In this document: positions 8,791 to 17,082 of the stretch, in pieces | How the letters are laid out: each line of letters opens with the position of its first letter | How positions within the stretch are numbered: position 1 is the stretch's first letter | Assembly (NCBI GenBank): GCA_963729935.1 | Contig: CAVSPW010000005.1 | Coordinates: forward strand, 558,001 to 622,000 | Length of the DNA: 64,000 bases | Origin: CAIKMD01 sp963729935 | GTDB taxonomy: Bacteria; Pseudomonadota; Alphaproteobacteria; ATCC43930; CGMCC-115725 | Direction of reading: 5' to 3' | The notes under the pieces: model-generated | Seen by the model: only the letters and a program-made list of their open reading frames with translations | Database searches by the model: none | Told to the model about the DNA's origin: nothing | Program-made: the position numbers and the translations under genes

Positions 8791-9777
8791 TTAAGACCAG
8801 CGTGCGAAACCGAGACCCGTGCCCGACAGCGCCAAGGTGCGATAGGCTGGGATATAGGCCGTCCAGGTCACGGTGAGATGCGGGGCCGCGGCGGCCGCGA
8901 CGATCCAGTTGCGAATCTCCGAGCTCCCGGCGAGCAGGCGGCAGGGCGGCAGCGCGCCGAGGAAGTCCATATCCTTGCGCTTGATCGCGTCGAACACCGA
9001 CCGGTCGAGATCTTCCTCGACGCGGAAATGGCTCATCCCGCCCGAGGCCATGATGCCGATGCGCAAATCGCCGGGGAAACCCGCGACCAGCTCGCCGATC
9101 GCCTTGCCGAGCGCGACGCAGCGCTGCGGCGTCGGCTGGTTCGGCGGGTTGTAGGTGTTGAGGAAAATCGGGATGATCGGCACGGGCGCGCCGCGCAGAT
9201 AACGATGGTGGATGAAGGAATAGGCGTGGCCTTCAGGCTCCGCCTCGGGCAGCGATTTCAGCGCCGAGATGTCGAAGCCCTTGCCGACGAGGCCTTCGAT
9301 CAGATAGAGCGCGAGCTTGCCGTCGCACGGATAGGAAACCGCCCCATCGGGCTCGCGGCGGCGCATCTGCGCCTGTTTGTACCAATCCGTGACCGGTTCC
9401 TTGGGCTGCCCGGCATTGACGACGCTATCGCCGTAATAGATCGCGATCGACGGCATATGGTCGTCATGGAACAGCTCGTACTGATCGTCGCCGCAGATGA
9501 TCAGCGCATCGAGCTTCGCGCCCCGCACCTCGTCGCGCATATGGTCCATCGCCGCCTGCGTGTCGTGAAAGCGCCGGGTGATCGCCTCGGTCGTCACCAA
9601 GGAGGCGGCATCGGCCGGCGCTTCGGCCAAGACCTGCGCGTAGCTCAACCGGTTGCCGAGCTTGTCATAGAAAGGCAACCGGTCGTCACGGTCGCGGAAT
9701 CTCGAAATCCAGTCCTCGAGCGTGCAGGTCAGCATGACGCTGTGCGAGGAGGCGAAAGCGGCGGCAATGCGGGCCAT
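8791..9777 (-). CDS. Class III extradiol ring-cleavage dioxygenase, LigB/PCA 4,5-dioxygenase beta-like
   Basis: 328-residue protein of the LigB superfamily, which cleaves catecholic rings with Fe(II). Start set at the ATG at 9777 (MARIAAAFASSHSVML), preceded by AAGGGGATGCCCC; the frame stays open far upstream but only antisense to other genes. SSHSV near residue 11 holds the first iron His, and DALIICGDDQYELFHDDHMPSIAI holds a second His region. GIMASGGMSHFRVEEDLD, with its conserved SHF, matches the catalytic segment of protocatechuate 4,5-dioxygenase. No separate LigA alpha subunit is seen next to it. It sits directly upstream of the RidA gene on the same strand and is divergent from the CoA-transferase gene, whose start is 78 bases away. 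Confidence 0.84.
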   Translation of the reverse strand: MARIAAAFASSHSVMLTCTLEDWISRFRDRDDRLPFYDKLGNRLSYAQVLAEAPADAASLVTTEAITRRFHDTQAAMDHMRDEVRGAKLDALIICGDDQYELFHDDHMPSIAIYYGDSVVNAGQPKEPVTDWYKQAQMRRREPDGAVSYPCDGKLALYLIEGLVGKGFDISALKSLPEAEPEGHAYSFIHHRYLRGAPVPIIPIFLNTYNPPNQPTPQRCVALGKAIGELVAGFPGDLRIGIMASGGMSHFRVEEDLDRSVFDAIKRKDMDFLGALPPCRLLAGSSEIRNWIVAAAAAPHLTVTWTAYIPAYRTLALSGTGLGFARWS

Positions 9778-9855
9778 GGGGCATCCCCTTCTGTGCCTTT
9801 CGGGCCGGATCATTGTAGAGTTCGCTTCGAGCGCCGCAACAGGCTTTGAGACACC

Positions 9856-11049
9856 ATGACGCAGCCCGCCCATTCGCCCACTCTTCCCCTCGCCGATCTG
9901 CGCGTGCTCGAATTCACCCAGAACGTGATGGGGCCGAGCGGCGGCCTGGTGCTGGCCGATCTCGGCGCCGATGTGGTCAAGATCGAGCCGGTCGAAGGCG
10001 AGGCGACGCGCTATCTCGGCGGCTTCGCTTCGGGCTTCTTCAACTATTTCAACCGCAACAAGCGCAGCCTCGCGGTCGACCTGAAGACCGAGGCGGGAAG
10101 GAAGCTCGTCCACCGTCTCGCGGCCAAGGCCGATATCGTCCTGGAGAATTACGCACCCGGCACGATGGAGCGGCTGGGTTGCGGCTATGAGACGCTCAGC
10201 CTCCTCAATCCGCGCCTCATCTATTGCGCGATGAAGGGCTATCTCTCGGGCCCCTACGAGAACCGCGCCGCACTCGACGAGGTGGCGCAGTTCCAGTCGG
10301 GCCTCGCCTATATGACCGGGCCGCGCGGCAAGCCGCTGCGCGCCGGTGCTTCGGTCGTCGACATCATGGGCGGCACTTTCGCCGCGGTCGCGATCCTCGC
10401 GGCGCTGCGCGAGCGCGACAAGACCGGCAAAGGCCAACTCGTCAAAAGCGCTCTCTATGAGAGCGCGGTCTACCTCATGAGCACGCATATCGCGGGCGGC
10501 GCCTACAACCGCATCGACCACGTCCTGCCGATGCCGGAGCGCGGTCCGGCCTGGGGCGTCTACCAGATCTTCAAGACCGCCGATGGCGAGGACATTTTCG
10601 TCGCGGCGACCAGCGACGCGCTGTGGCAGCGTTTCTGCCAAGTCTTCGAGCGGCCCGATCTTGGTGCCGATCCGCGGCTCACGCGCAACGCCGATCGCGT
10701 CAAGGCGCGCGACTGGCTGGTGCCGGCGGTCGGCGAGACGCTGGCCAAATTCAGCCGCGCCGAGATCGAGAAGCGCTGCGAGAGCGTCGGCATCGCTTTC
10801 GCGCCGGTCGCGACGGTCGAGGATCTCTGGCTCGACCCGCATCTCGCCGCCGGCGGCATGGTCGAGACGACGCTCTCGAACGGCGTGGTGACGCGGCTGC
10901 CGAAGCTGCCGATCGAGATGGACGGCGCGCGGCCGGACAAGCGCCTCGATCCGCCGCAACTCGGCGCCGATTCGCGCGCCGTGCTCGCCGAGGCGGGGTT
11001 GAGCGACGGCGAGATCAGTGCGCTGATCCGGGATAAGATCGTCGCGTAA
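9856..11049 (+). CDS. CaiB/BaiF family (class III) CoA-transferase
   Basis: 397-residue cytoplasmic enzyme that moves CoA between acyl groups through an aspartyl-CoA intermediate. Seen: LPLADLRVLEFTQNVMGPSGG at the N-terminus, DVVKIEPVEGEATR, the DLKTEAGRKLV helix, and GASVVDIMGGTFAAVAIL, whose Asp is the expected catalytic residue near 169. Length is normal for the family (about 380-410). First gene of an apparent plus-strand operon: it ends 18 bases before the first SDR gene, which has its own strong ribosome site. Likely activates an aromatic or dicarboxylic acid for degradation by the following dehydrogenases; the acyl group is unknown. Confidence 0.9.
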   Translation: MTQPAHSPTLPLADLRVLEFTQNVMGPSGGLVLADLGADVVKIEPVEGEATRYLGGFASGFFNYFNRNKRSLAVDLKTEAGRKLVHRLAAKADIVLENYAPGTMERLGCGYETLSLLNPRLIYCAMKGYLSGPYENRAALDEVAQFQSGLAYMTGPRGKPLRAGASVVDIMGGTFAAVAILAALRERDKTGKGQLVKSALYESAVYLMSTHIAGGAYNRIDHVLPMPERGPAWGVYQIFKTADGEDIFVAATSDALWQRFCQVFERPDLGADPRLTRNADRVKARDWLVPAVGETLAKFSRAEIEKRCESVGIAFAPVATVEDLWLDPHLAAGGMVETTLSNGVVTRLPKLPIEMDGARPDKRLDPPQLGADSRAVLAEAGLSDGEISALIRDKIVA

Positions 11050-11067
11050 CGCGAGGGGAGGAGGACA

Positions 11068-11820
11068 ATGGGCAGACTCGACGGCAAGGTCGCGATCGTC
11101 ACCGGCGCGGCGCTCGGCATCGGTCCTTATTACGCGCGCGGCCTGGCCGCCCAGGGCGCGAAAGTCGCGATCATCGATGTCGAGCCGGCCGACAAGATCG
11201 TCGCCGAGATCAAGGCGGCGGGCGGCGTCGCGATGAGCGCGGTCGGCGACGTCTCCGACCGCGCCGCGGTCGACAAATTCGTCCGCGCCGTCGAGGAGGC
11301 CTATGGCAGCCTCCACATTCTCGTCAACAACGCCGGCCTCGCGCGCATGGCGCGCATTTCCGTCACGGAGCTCGGCACCGAGGAATGGGACCGCTACTTC
11401 GCAGTCAATGTCCGCGGCATGCTTCACTGCGTCCAGGCCGCCGTGCCGATCATGCGGCGCCAGAATTACGGTAAGATCGTCAACATCACCTCGGGCACGG
11501 TGTGGAGCGGCCCGCCGATGATGCTGCATTACGTCTCGACCAAGGGCGCGATCCTCGGCATGACGCGGGCGCTCGCGACCGAGCTCGGCAAGGACGGCAT
11601 TCGCGTCAACGCGATCGCGCCGGGCCTGACCTCGACCGACTACATTGGCGGGCGCGGCGATTACGCCGAGTACCGCCAGGCGACGGCGGACACCCGCGCC
11701 ATCAAGCGCGAGGAGATGCCCGAGGATATCGTCGGGACCTGTATCTTCTTCGCGTCGCCCGACAGCGATTTCGTCACCGGCCAATGCCTGGTGGTCGATG
11801 GCGGCGCATTGAAACATTGA
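11068..11820 (+). CDS. SDR-family NAD(P)-dependent oxidoreductase (copy 1)
   Basis: 250-residue classical short-chain dehydrogenase. Rossmann glycine motif TGAALGIG at residues 12-19, acidic IIDVE (NAD preference likely), the structural NNAG motif, catalytic Ser in NITSGTVWSG, and YVSTK for Tyr and Lys. GGGGAGGAGG precedes the ATG. Followed after 11 bases by a paralogue of nearly equal length; the two share a 59-base perfectly identical tract (11581-11639 against 12348-12406). Probably oxidises an alcohol intermediate, perhaps a diol or hydroxyacyl-CoA made available by the CoA-transferase. Confidence 0.9.
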   Translation: MGRLDGKVAIVTGAALGIGPYYARGLAAQGAKVAIIDVEPADKIVAEIKAAGGVAMSAVGDVSDRAAVDKFVRAVEEAYGSLHILVNNAGLARMARISVTELGTEEWDRYFAVNVRGMLHCVQAAVPIMRRQNYGKIVNITSGTVWSGPPMMLHYVSTKGAILGMTRALATELGKDGIRVNAIAPGLTSTDYIGGRGDYAEYRQATADTRAIKREEMPEDIVGTCIFFASPDSDFVTGQCLVVDGGALKH

Positions 11821-11831
11821 GGGAGGGCAAG

Positions 11832-12587
11832 ATGGGAAAGCTTGACGGCAAGGTCGCGATCGTCACCGGCGCGGCATCGGGCATCGGTCCGGCTTATGCG
11901 AAAGCGTTGGCCGCTGAAGGCGCCAAGGTCTCGATCGCCGACATCGAGCCCGCCGAGAGCGTCGTCAGCGCCATTCGCGCGGCTGGCGGCGAGGCCATGG
12001 CACAGCTTTGCGACGTGTCGGACGCGGCCGCCGTCGCAAAGCTTGTGCGCAGCACCGAGGAAGCCTTCGGCGGCCTCCACATCCTCGTCAACAACGCGGC
12101 GATCTATGCGCGCTTCGTCGCGGTGCGGATGGAAGAGATCAGCCCGGCGGATTGGGACCGCGCCTTCGCGATCAACGTCCGCGGCCCCTTTCAATGCGTC
12201 ACGGCCGCGCTGCCGATCATGCGGCGCCAGGGCTATGGCAAGATCATCAACATCGCCTCGGGCACGATCTTCAAGGGCGTGCCGATGATGTTGCATTACG
12301 TTTCGACCAAGGGCGCGATCCTCGCCATGACCCGGTCGATGGCGAACGAGCTCGGCAAGGACGGCATTCGCGTCAACGCGATCGCGCCGGGCCTGACCTC
12401 GACCGATTTCCTCAAGAGCCGCAACGACATCCCCGGCGCGCTGCAAGCCATGGCGAAGACGCGGGCGATCCAGCGCGAGGAGGAGCCCGAGGACCTCGTC
12501 GGCGCTTGCGTCTTCTTCGCCTCGCCCGACAGCGATTTCATCACTGGCCAATGCCTCGTCGTCGACGGCGGCCAAGTGGTGCATTGA
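11832..12587 (+). CDS. SDR-family NAD(P)-dependent oxidoreductase (copy 2)
   Basis: 251-residue classical SDR, tandem paralogue of the preceding gene. Motifs: TGAASGIG at residues 12-19, NNAA in the position of NNAG, Ser in NIASGTIFKG, and YVSTK. Start at ATG 11832 follows GGGAGGGCAAG; the reading frame extends upstream but only through the previous gene. The two copies differ mainly in the substrate-binding loop after the active site and around residues 85-100, suggesting separate substrates. The gene ends 25 bases before a promoter-like element that starts the TRAP binding-protein block. Confidence 0.9.
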   Translation: MGKLDGKVAIVTGAASGIGPAYAKALAAEGAKVSIADIEPAESVVSAIRAAGGEAMAQLCDVSDAAAVAKLVRSTEEAFGGLHILVNNAAIYARFVAVRMEEISPADWDRAFAINVRGPFQCVTAALPIMRRQGYGKIINIASGTIFKGVPMMLHYVSTKGAILAMTRSMANELGKDGIRVNAIAPGLTSTDFLKSRNDIPGALQAMAKTRAIQREEEPEDLVGACVFFASPDSDFITGQCLVVDGGQVVH

Positions 12588-12612
12588 ACGGCGCGGTGCC
12601 GGCGCGCCGCGG

Positions 12613-12643
12613 TTGACAGCGCGCGCCGATCGCCGCCTACTAG
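12613..12643 (+). promoter_or_regulatory. Promoter-like element before TRAP binding protein 1
   Basis: TTGACA at 12613-12618 and TACTAG at 12638-12643 with a 19-base spacer. The same arrangement recurs before the second binding-protein gene, which supports function. The -10 lies inside a perfect inverted repeat, GCCGCCT-ACTAG-AGGCGGC (12632-12650), which could be an operator. The spacer is longer than the 17-base optimum, so a regulator may be needed. Confidence 0.5.
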
Positions 12644-12700
12644 AGGCGGCGTGAGCCGGAAGGAACCCGAATATGGGTCGCCGGCGCCACCAACGGTGAC

Positions 12701-12725
12701 GCGTCGCGCCGTCGAAGCGCGACGC
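12701..12725 (+). promoter_or_regulatory. Stem-loop in 5' leader of TRAP binding protein 1
   Basis: Perfect 9-bp inverted repeat GCGTCGCGC (12701-12709) and GCGCGACGC (12717-12725) with a 7-base loop, 30 bases before the start codon. Possible leader hairpin or operator half-sites. Confidence 0.4.
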
Positions 12726-12755
12726 CGGCCGACCGGTTGGACAGGGAGAACCGCC

Positions 12756-13772
12756 ATGAACAACGGATCCGTGATCCGCGCCCTCGCCATCGCTCTCGTC
12801 GCGTCGGCGCCAGCTATCGCCCGCGCCGACGCGCCGGTGACGTTGAAGTTCGGCTTCTATCCGCCGATCACTTCTTATGTGAACACCGAGGGCATGACGC
12901 CCTGGATCCACGATGTCGAGAAGGCGTCGGACGGCACGCTCAAGATCGAACTCTTCGCCGGCCCGACCCTGGGCACCGAGCGCAACATGTATGAGCGAAC
13001 CCTGGCCGGCGTCGCGCAGATCGCCTACAGCACCTTCGGGCCACTCGCCAGCCTGTTTCCCCAAACACAGGTGGCCACTCTGCCCTTCGTCAGCGCCAAC
13101 AGCCGCGTCTCGAGCATGGCGCTGTGGCGCCTTTACGCCAAGGGCGTGTTCGGCACCGAATTCGACAAGATCAAGGTGCTCGCGCTGTTCAACTACCCGA
13201 GCGCGGTTCTCAACACCAGCAAACCGGTCAAGACGCTCGAAGACATCAAAGGCATGAAGCTCGCGGTCTCGTCGCGCACCGCAGCCGAGGTCGTGGCGGC
13301 GCTGGGCGCCTCGCCCGTCACCTTGACGCCGCCCGAGACCTATCAAGGTCTGAGCCGCGGCGTCGCCGAGGGCTCGGTCATTTCCTGGACCGCGGTGAAG
13401 ACCTTCAAGCTCGACGACGTGACGAAATACCATGTCGAGGCGCCGCTCGGCGAGGCGCCCGCTTTCGTCTTCATGAACAAGGCCGCCTATGCGGGCCTGC
13501 CGGCGAAGGCGAAGGCCGCGATCGACAAATATTCGAGCGAGGCCTTTTCCGAAAAGCTCGGCGCCAACAATCAGGCGGCGGCCGAGGGCGAGGCCAAGAG
13601 AGTCGCCGGCGAGTCGGGCCACAGCGTCGCCAAGCTTTCCGCCGCCCAATACGCGCTCTGGGATGCGCGCATCCGATCCGTCATCGATGCTTGGGTCAAG
13701 CAAGCGCCCGACGGCGCCAAGGTGCTCGCCGCCTATCGCGACGAGATGAAGAAAATCGGCGCGACAAACTGA
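12756..13772 (+). CDS. TRAP transporter substrate-binding protein, DctP family (copy 1)
   Basis: 338-residue periplasmic binding protein of a tripartite ATP-independent periplasmic transporter. Signal peptide residues 1-24 (cleavage after ARA), mature start DAPVTLKFGFYPP. Family features: an internal Arg-containing LAVSSRTAAEV segment, where an Arg normally binds the ligand carboxylate, then QGLSRGVAEGSVISWTAVKTFKL and an FVFMNKAAYAGLPAKAKAAID tail. ATG 12756 is chosen over the in-frame GTG at 12651 because ACAGGGAGAA precedes it and the signal peptide starts there. It has its own promoter-like element. The second copy at 13958 is exactly the same length with extensive identity, so it is a tandem duplicate serving one membrane component. 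Confidence 0.9.
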   Translation: MNNGSVIRALAIALVASAPAIARADAPVTLKFGFYPPITSYVNTEGMTPWIHDVEKASDGTLKIELFAGPTLGTERNMYERTLAGVAQIAYSTFGPLASLFPQTQVATLPFVSANSRVSSMALWRLYAKGVFGTEFDKIKVLALFNYPSAVLNTSKPVKTLEDIKGMKLAVSSRTAAEVVAALGASPVTLTPPETYQGLSRGVAEGSVISWTAVKTFKLDDVTKYHVEAPLGEAPAFVFMNKAAYAGLPAKAKAAIDKYSSEAFSEKLGANNQAAAEGEAKRVAGESGHSVAKLSAAQYALWDARIRSVIDAWVKQAPDGAKVLAAYRDEMKKIGATN

Positions 13773-13813
13773 TCCGGCACACCGCATCGGGGCCGATTGC
13801 CGCGGCGTAGGAG

Positions 13814-13844
13814 TTGACAGCGCGGTGCCAAGACGGCCTACTAC
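13814..13844 (+). promoter_or_regulatory. Promoter-like element before TRAP binding protein 2
   Basis: TTGACA at 13814-13819 and TACTAC at 13839-13844 with a 19-base spacer, matching the element before copy 1. Distance from the -10 to the start codon is 113 bases here and 112 in copy 1, so promoter, leader and gene appear to have duplicated as a unit. Confidence 0.5.
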
Positions 13845-13849
13845 GCGCG

Positions 13850-13896
13850 ACCATTCGTCGAAAAGAGTCCCAAGGGCCATCGGCGCGACGAATGGT
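13850..13896 (+). promoter_or_regulatory. Long inverted repeat in 5' leader of TRAP binding protein 2
   Basis: Perfect 11-bp arms ACCATTCGTCG (13850-13860) and CGACGAATGGT (13886-13896) separated by 25 bases, beginning 5 bases after the putative -10. It overlaps the expected transcription start, so it could be an operator or a leader stem-loop. The sequence is unrelated to the stem-loop in the copy 1 leader. Confidence 0.45.
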
Positions 13897-13957
13897 TGCT
13901 CTCGCGCGCAGCGCCGAAGCAAGACCTCGAACACGTGTTGGACAGGGAGACTTCGCC

Positions 13958-14974
13958 ATGAAAATCGCATTTGCGATCAGCACGCTTGCCGTCCTCGCCA
14001 TCGCCGCCGCGCCGTCGCGCGCGCGCGCCGACGAGCCCGTGACCTTGAAGTTCGGATTCCCGGCGCCGGTCGGCTCCTACGTCAACACCGAGGGCATGAC
14101 GCCCTGGATCAATGAGGTCGAGAAAGCCTCGGGCGGCACGCTCCAGATCAAGCTCTTTGCCGGACCGACCTTGGGCACCTTCCGCGATATCTACGACCGG
14201 ACCCTGGCCGGCGTGTCGCAAATCTCTTTCGGCGTCTTCGGTCCCTATGCCGGCCAGTTCCCGCGAACGCAGGTCGCCGACCTGCCTTTCCTGAGCGACG
14301 ACGCCAAGATCTCGAGCGCCGCCTTGTGGCGCCTTTACGCCAAAGGCGTGCTCGGGCCGGAATTCGACAAGGTCAAGGTGCTGGCGCTCTTCAACTTCCC
14401 CAACTCGGCGCTCCACACCAACAAGCCGATCAAGACCATCGACGACATCAAAGGGCTGAAGCTCGCGGTCTCTTCGCGCGTGCTCGGCAATGTCGCGGCG
14501 GCGCTCGGCGCCTCGCCCGTGACCTTGACTCCGACCGAGATCTATCAGGGGCTGAGCCGGGGCGTCGCGGACGGCGCCATCATCGCCTGGACCGCGGTCA
14601 AGACCTTCAAGCTCGACGAAGTGACCAAGGACCATCTCGACGTGCCGCTCGGCGAGGCGCCGGCCTTCGTCTTCATGAACAAGATCGCCTACGCGTCCCT
14701 GCCGGCGAAGGCGAGGGCGGCGATCGACCAACATTCGGGCGAGAGCTTCTCGGCCAAGCTCGGCGCCAACAACGAAGCGGCGGATGAAGCGGAAGGCAAG
14801 GACGTCGCCGCGAAGCCGGGCCAAAGCGTCGAGCCGCTCGCTGCCGCCCAGCGCGCGGCCTGGAACGCGCGCATCGAGCCGGTCATCGACGATTGGGCCA
14901 AGCACACGCCCGACGGCGCCAAGGTGCTGGCCGCCTATCGCCAGGAGATCAAGAGCCACGGCGCGACGAACTGA
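13958..14974 (+). CDS. TRAP transporter substrate-binding protein, DctP family (copy 2)
   Basis: 338 residues, same length as copy 1. Signal peptide 1-24 (ARA cleavage), mature start DEPVTLKFGFPAP. Conserved LAVSSRVLGNV segment with the carboxylate-binding Arg position, GLSRGVADGAIIAWTAVKTFKL and FVFMNKIAYASLPAKARAAID. GACAGGGAGA is the ribosome site, shared with copy 1. Differences from copy 1 lie mainly between residues 35 and 75 and in the last 70 residues, suggesting altered ligand range or expression rather than redundancy. It ends 17 bases before the DctQM gene, so the membrane component is probably read from either binding-protein promoter. Confidence 0.9.
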   Translation: MKIAFAISTLAVLAIAAAPSRARADEPVTLKFGFPAPVGSYVNTEGMTPWINEVEKASGGTLQIKLFAGPTLGTFRDIYDRTLAGVSQISFGVFGPYAGQFPRTQVADLPFLSDDAKISSAALWRLYAKGVLGPEFDKVKVLALFNFPNSALHTNKPIKTIDDIKGLKLAVSSRVLGNVAAALGASPVTLTPTEIYQGLSRGVADGAIIAWTAVKTFKLDEVTKDHLDVPLGEAPAFVFMNKIAYASLPAKARAAIDQHSGESFSAKLGANNEAADEAEGKDVAAKPGQSVEPLAAAQRAAWNARIEPVIDDWAKHTPDGAKVLAAYRQEIKSHGATN

Positions 14975-14991
14975 GCCGGCGCTTCAAGCTC

Positions 14992-16980
14992 ATGCAGCCG
15001 CTCGCCGCCGAGGCCGGCTCCCGCTCGGGGCCAAGACCGGCCGTCTCCGCCATCGACCGCGCCGCGCGCCTCTCCACCGTGGCCACGCGACGCGTCGCCT
15101 CGCTCGGCGTCGTCGTCATCCTGCTCATCGCGCTGGGGACCCTGCTCGGCGTGTTGATGCGCTGGGCCTTCAACCATCCGATCACCGGCTATGACGAGGT
15201 GGTCGAGATGGGAATCGCGGTCGCGGTCGCGGCGACGTTTCCGTTCTGCGCCGCGTGCCGCGGCAATCTGACGATCGACATCCTGGCGTCGCGATTCGGG
15301 ACGAGGCTTGCCGCGCGTCTCGAATGCTTCGGCGCCTTCGCGCTTCTCCTCTTCTATGTGCTCCTGTCCTGGCAGGTCGGCGCCTATGCCCAATCGCTGC
15401 AAAGCCAGGGGCAAACGACGATCTATCTCGGCTGGCCGATGGCGCCTTTCATCGGGGCCGTCGCGTTCCTTTTGGCCGCCGCCGCCGCCGCGCAGCTCGT
15501 CATCTGCGTCGGAGCCGTCCGGGATATCCGCCTCGGCCCGCGCCCACAGGGCAACGCGCTCGCGGCGGATCGAAACCTCTTCGCCTGGACCCTCGCCGTT
15601 TTCGCTTTCGGCGTCGCGGTGACGGCGGGGCTCGCCTATGCGATCGTCACGCTCGCGCCGGATGCGCAATCGATTCCGCGCTCCCTCGCCGTGTTTTTGT
15701 TCCTGGCCATGTGGGCGCTTTCGCTCGCGCTGGTGCCGATCGGCGCCGTGATGGGGCTCGTCGGCGTCGCGGGCTCGGCGCTCCTCCTGGGCTTCGGGCC
15801 GGCGCTCAACGTGCTGGGCACGACCGCAGCCGGCTATCTCACCAATAGCGATCTCGCGGTGCTGCCGCTCTTTCTCATCATGGGAAGTTTCGCGACCGCG
15901 GCCGGGCTGTCTTCGGACATCTATGAATTGGCGCATGTACTTCTGGGTCATCTGCGCGGCGGGCTGGCGCTTGCCACGATCGGCGGCTGCGCCGGCTTCG
16001 GCGCGCTGACGGGCTCCTCGGTCGCCACCGCCGCGACCGTCGGCAATGTCGCGCTGCCCGAGATGCGCGCCCGCGGCTACTCCCCCGGCCTCGCCACCGG
16101 CTGCGTCGCGGCCGGCGGCACCTTGGGCCAGCTCGTGCCGCCTTCGACGCCGATCATCCTCTACGCGATCCTCACCGAGCAATCGATCGGCCAGCTCTTC
16201 ATCGCCGCGGTCATTCCCGCGGCGATCGCCGTCATCCTCTATTTCGCGACGATCGCGATTTACGTGCGGGTCGTGCCCAACGCGGCGCCGGCGGCGCAAC
16301 GGCGCCAGCGGCCCGACGAGATCCTGCGCGCCTTTCGCAAGGCCTGGGGCGTGCTGCTGTTATTCGCCCTCGTCATCGGCGGCCTTTATGGCGGCGTCTT
16401 CACCGTCAACGAAGCCGCCGCCGTCGGCGCCATGGGCACTTTCCTCTTCGCGCTGTTCCGCGGCAAGTTGAAGGGCGATGCGCTGTGGCGGGTGATGGCG
16501 GAGGTGACGCGCACCACCGCGATGATCTATCTCCTGATCTTCGGCGCCGTGACCTTCTCTTTCTTCGCCGGCGTGTCGGGCCTGCCCGACATGCTCGGCC
16601 TCGTGGCGACGAATTTCAATCTCGGGCCGCTCGGCGTCGTCGCCGTGATCCTCGTGATCTTCATCATTCTCGGCGCGATCATGGATTCCTTTTCGGTGAT
16701 GGTGATCACCATCCCGATCGTGACGCCCCTCATCACCCATCTCGGCTATGATCTAGTCTGGTGGGGCGTGATCAATGTCTGCGTCATCGAGACCGGCCTG
16801 ATCACGCCGCCCTTCGGCATCAACGTGTTCATCCTCAAGGGCATCCAGGGCGGCGACGTGCCGATGTGGACCGCCTTCCGCGGCGTCTTGCCTTTCGTCG
16901 CGGCCGATCTGGTGAAGCTCGCGATCCTCGTCCTCTTCCCGATCCTGTCGCTCTGGCTGCCCTCTACGATGGTGCATTGA
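14992..16980 (+). CDS. TRAP transporter fused permease (DctQ-DctM)
   Basis: 662-residue inner-membrane protein combining the small DctQ-like subunit (about residues 35-180, four spans, with NHPITGYDEVVEM early in the domain) and the large DctM channel (about 215-660, roughly 12 spans). The DctM part shows GGCAGFGALTGSSVATAATVG, GCVAAGGTLGQLVPPSTPIILY and GLITPPFGINVFILKG, all characteristic. Transport is driven by an ion gradient. Start taken as ATG 14992; there is no clear ribosome site, and translation may be coupled to the binding-protein gene ending at 14974. A terminator follows at 17039. With the two DctP genes it makes a complete system; from context the substrate is a carboxylate, perhaps an aromatic acid. 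Confidence 0.92.
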   Translation: MQPLAAEAGSRSGPRPAVSAIDRAARLSTVATRRVASLGVVVILLIALGTLLGVLMRWAFNHPITGYDEVVEMGIAVAVAATFPFCAACRGNLTIDILASRFGTRLAARLECFGAFALLLFYVLLSWQVGAYAQSLQSQGQTTIYLGWPMAPFIGAVAFLLAAAAAAQLVICVGAVRDIRLGPRPQGNALAADRNLFAWTLAVFAFGVAVTAGLAYAIVTLAPDAQSIPRSLAVFLFLAMWALSLALVPIGAVMGLVGVAGSALLLGFGPALNVLGTTAAGYLTNSDLAVLPLFLIMGSFATAAGLSSDIYELAHVLLGHLRGGLALATIGGCAGFGALTGSSVATAATVGNVALPEMRARGYSPGLATGCVAAGGTLGQLVPPSTPIILYAILTEQSIGQLFIAAVIPAAIAVILYFATIAIYVRVVPNAAPAAQRRQRPDEILRAFRKAWGVLLLFALVIGGLYGGVFTVNEAAAVGAMGTFLFALFRGKLKGDALWRVMAEVTRTTAMIYLLIFGAVTFSFFAGVSGLPDMLGLVATNFNLGPLGVVAVILVIFIILGAIMDSFSVMVITIPIVTPLITHLGYDLVWWGVINVCVIETGLITPPFGINVFILKGIQGGDVPMWTAFRGVLPFVAADLVKLAILVLFPILSLWLPSTMVH

Positions 16981-17038
16981 GGGCTCGCGTCTTTTCTGGG
17001 CCAAGCAAGCGCGGCCTCCCACACCTCCGCCGGGGATA

Positions 17039-17076
17039 GGACCGCTCAGCCCGCCGATGAGGCGCCTGAGCGGTCC
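17039..17076. terminator. Bidirectional terminator hairpin between TRAP permease and yghU
   Basis: Perfect 11-bp stem GGACCGCTCAG (17039-17049) and CTGAGCGGTCC (17066-17076), 16-base loop, in the 102-base gap between convergent genes. There is no strong U-tract, so termination strength is uncertain. Confidence 0.6.
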
Positions 17077-17082
17077 GATCCC

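Noticed and set aside
8791..11817. A 1008-codon open frame on the minus strand
   Set aside because: Only its last 328 codons form a recognisable protein (LigB-like). The rest is antisense shadow of the CoA-transferase and SDR genes, common in high-GC DNA.
11661..13970. A 769-codon minus-strand frame
   Set aside because: Antisense to the second SDR and first TRAP binding-protein genes, with no homologous motif.
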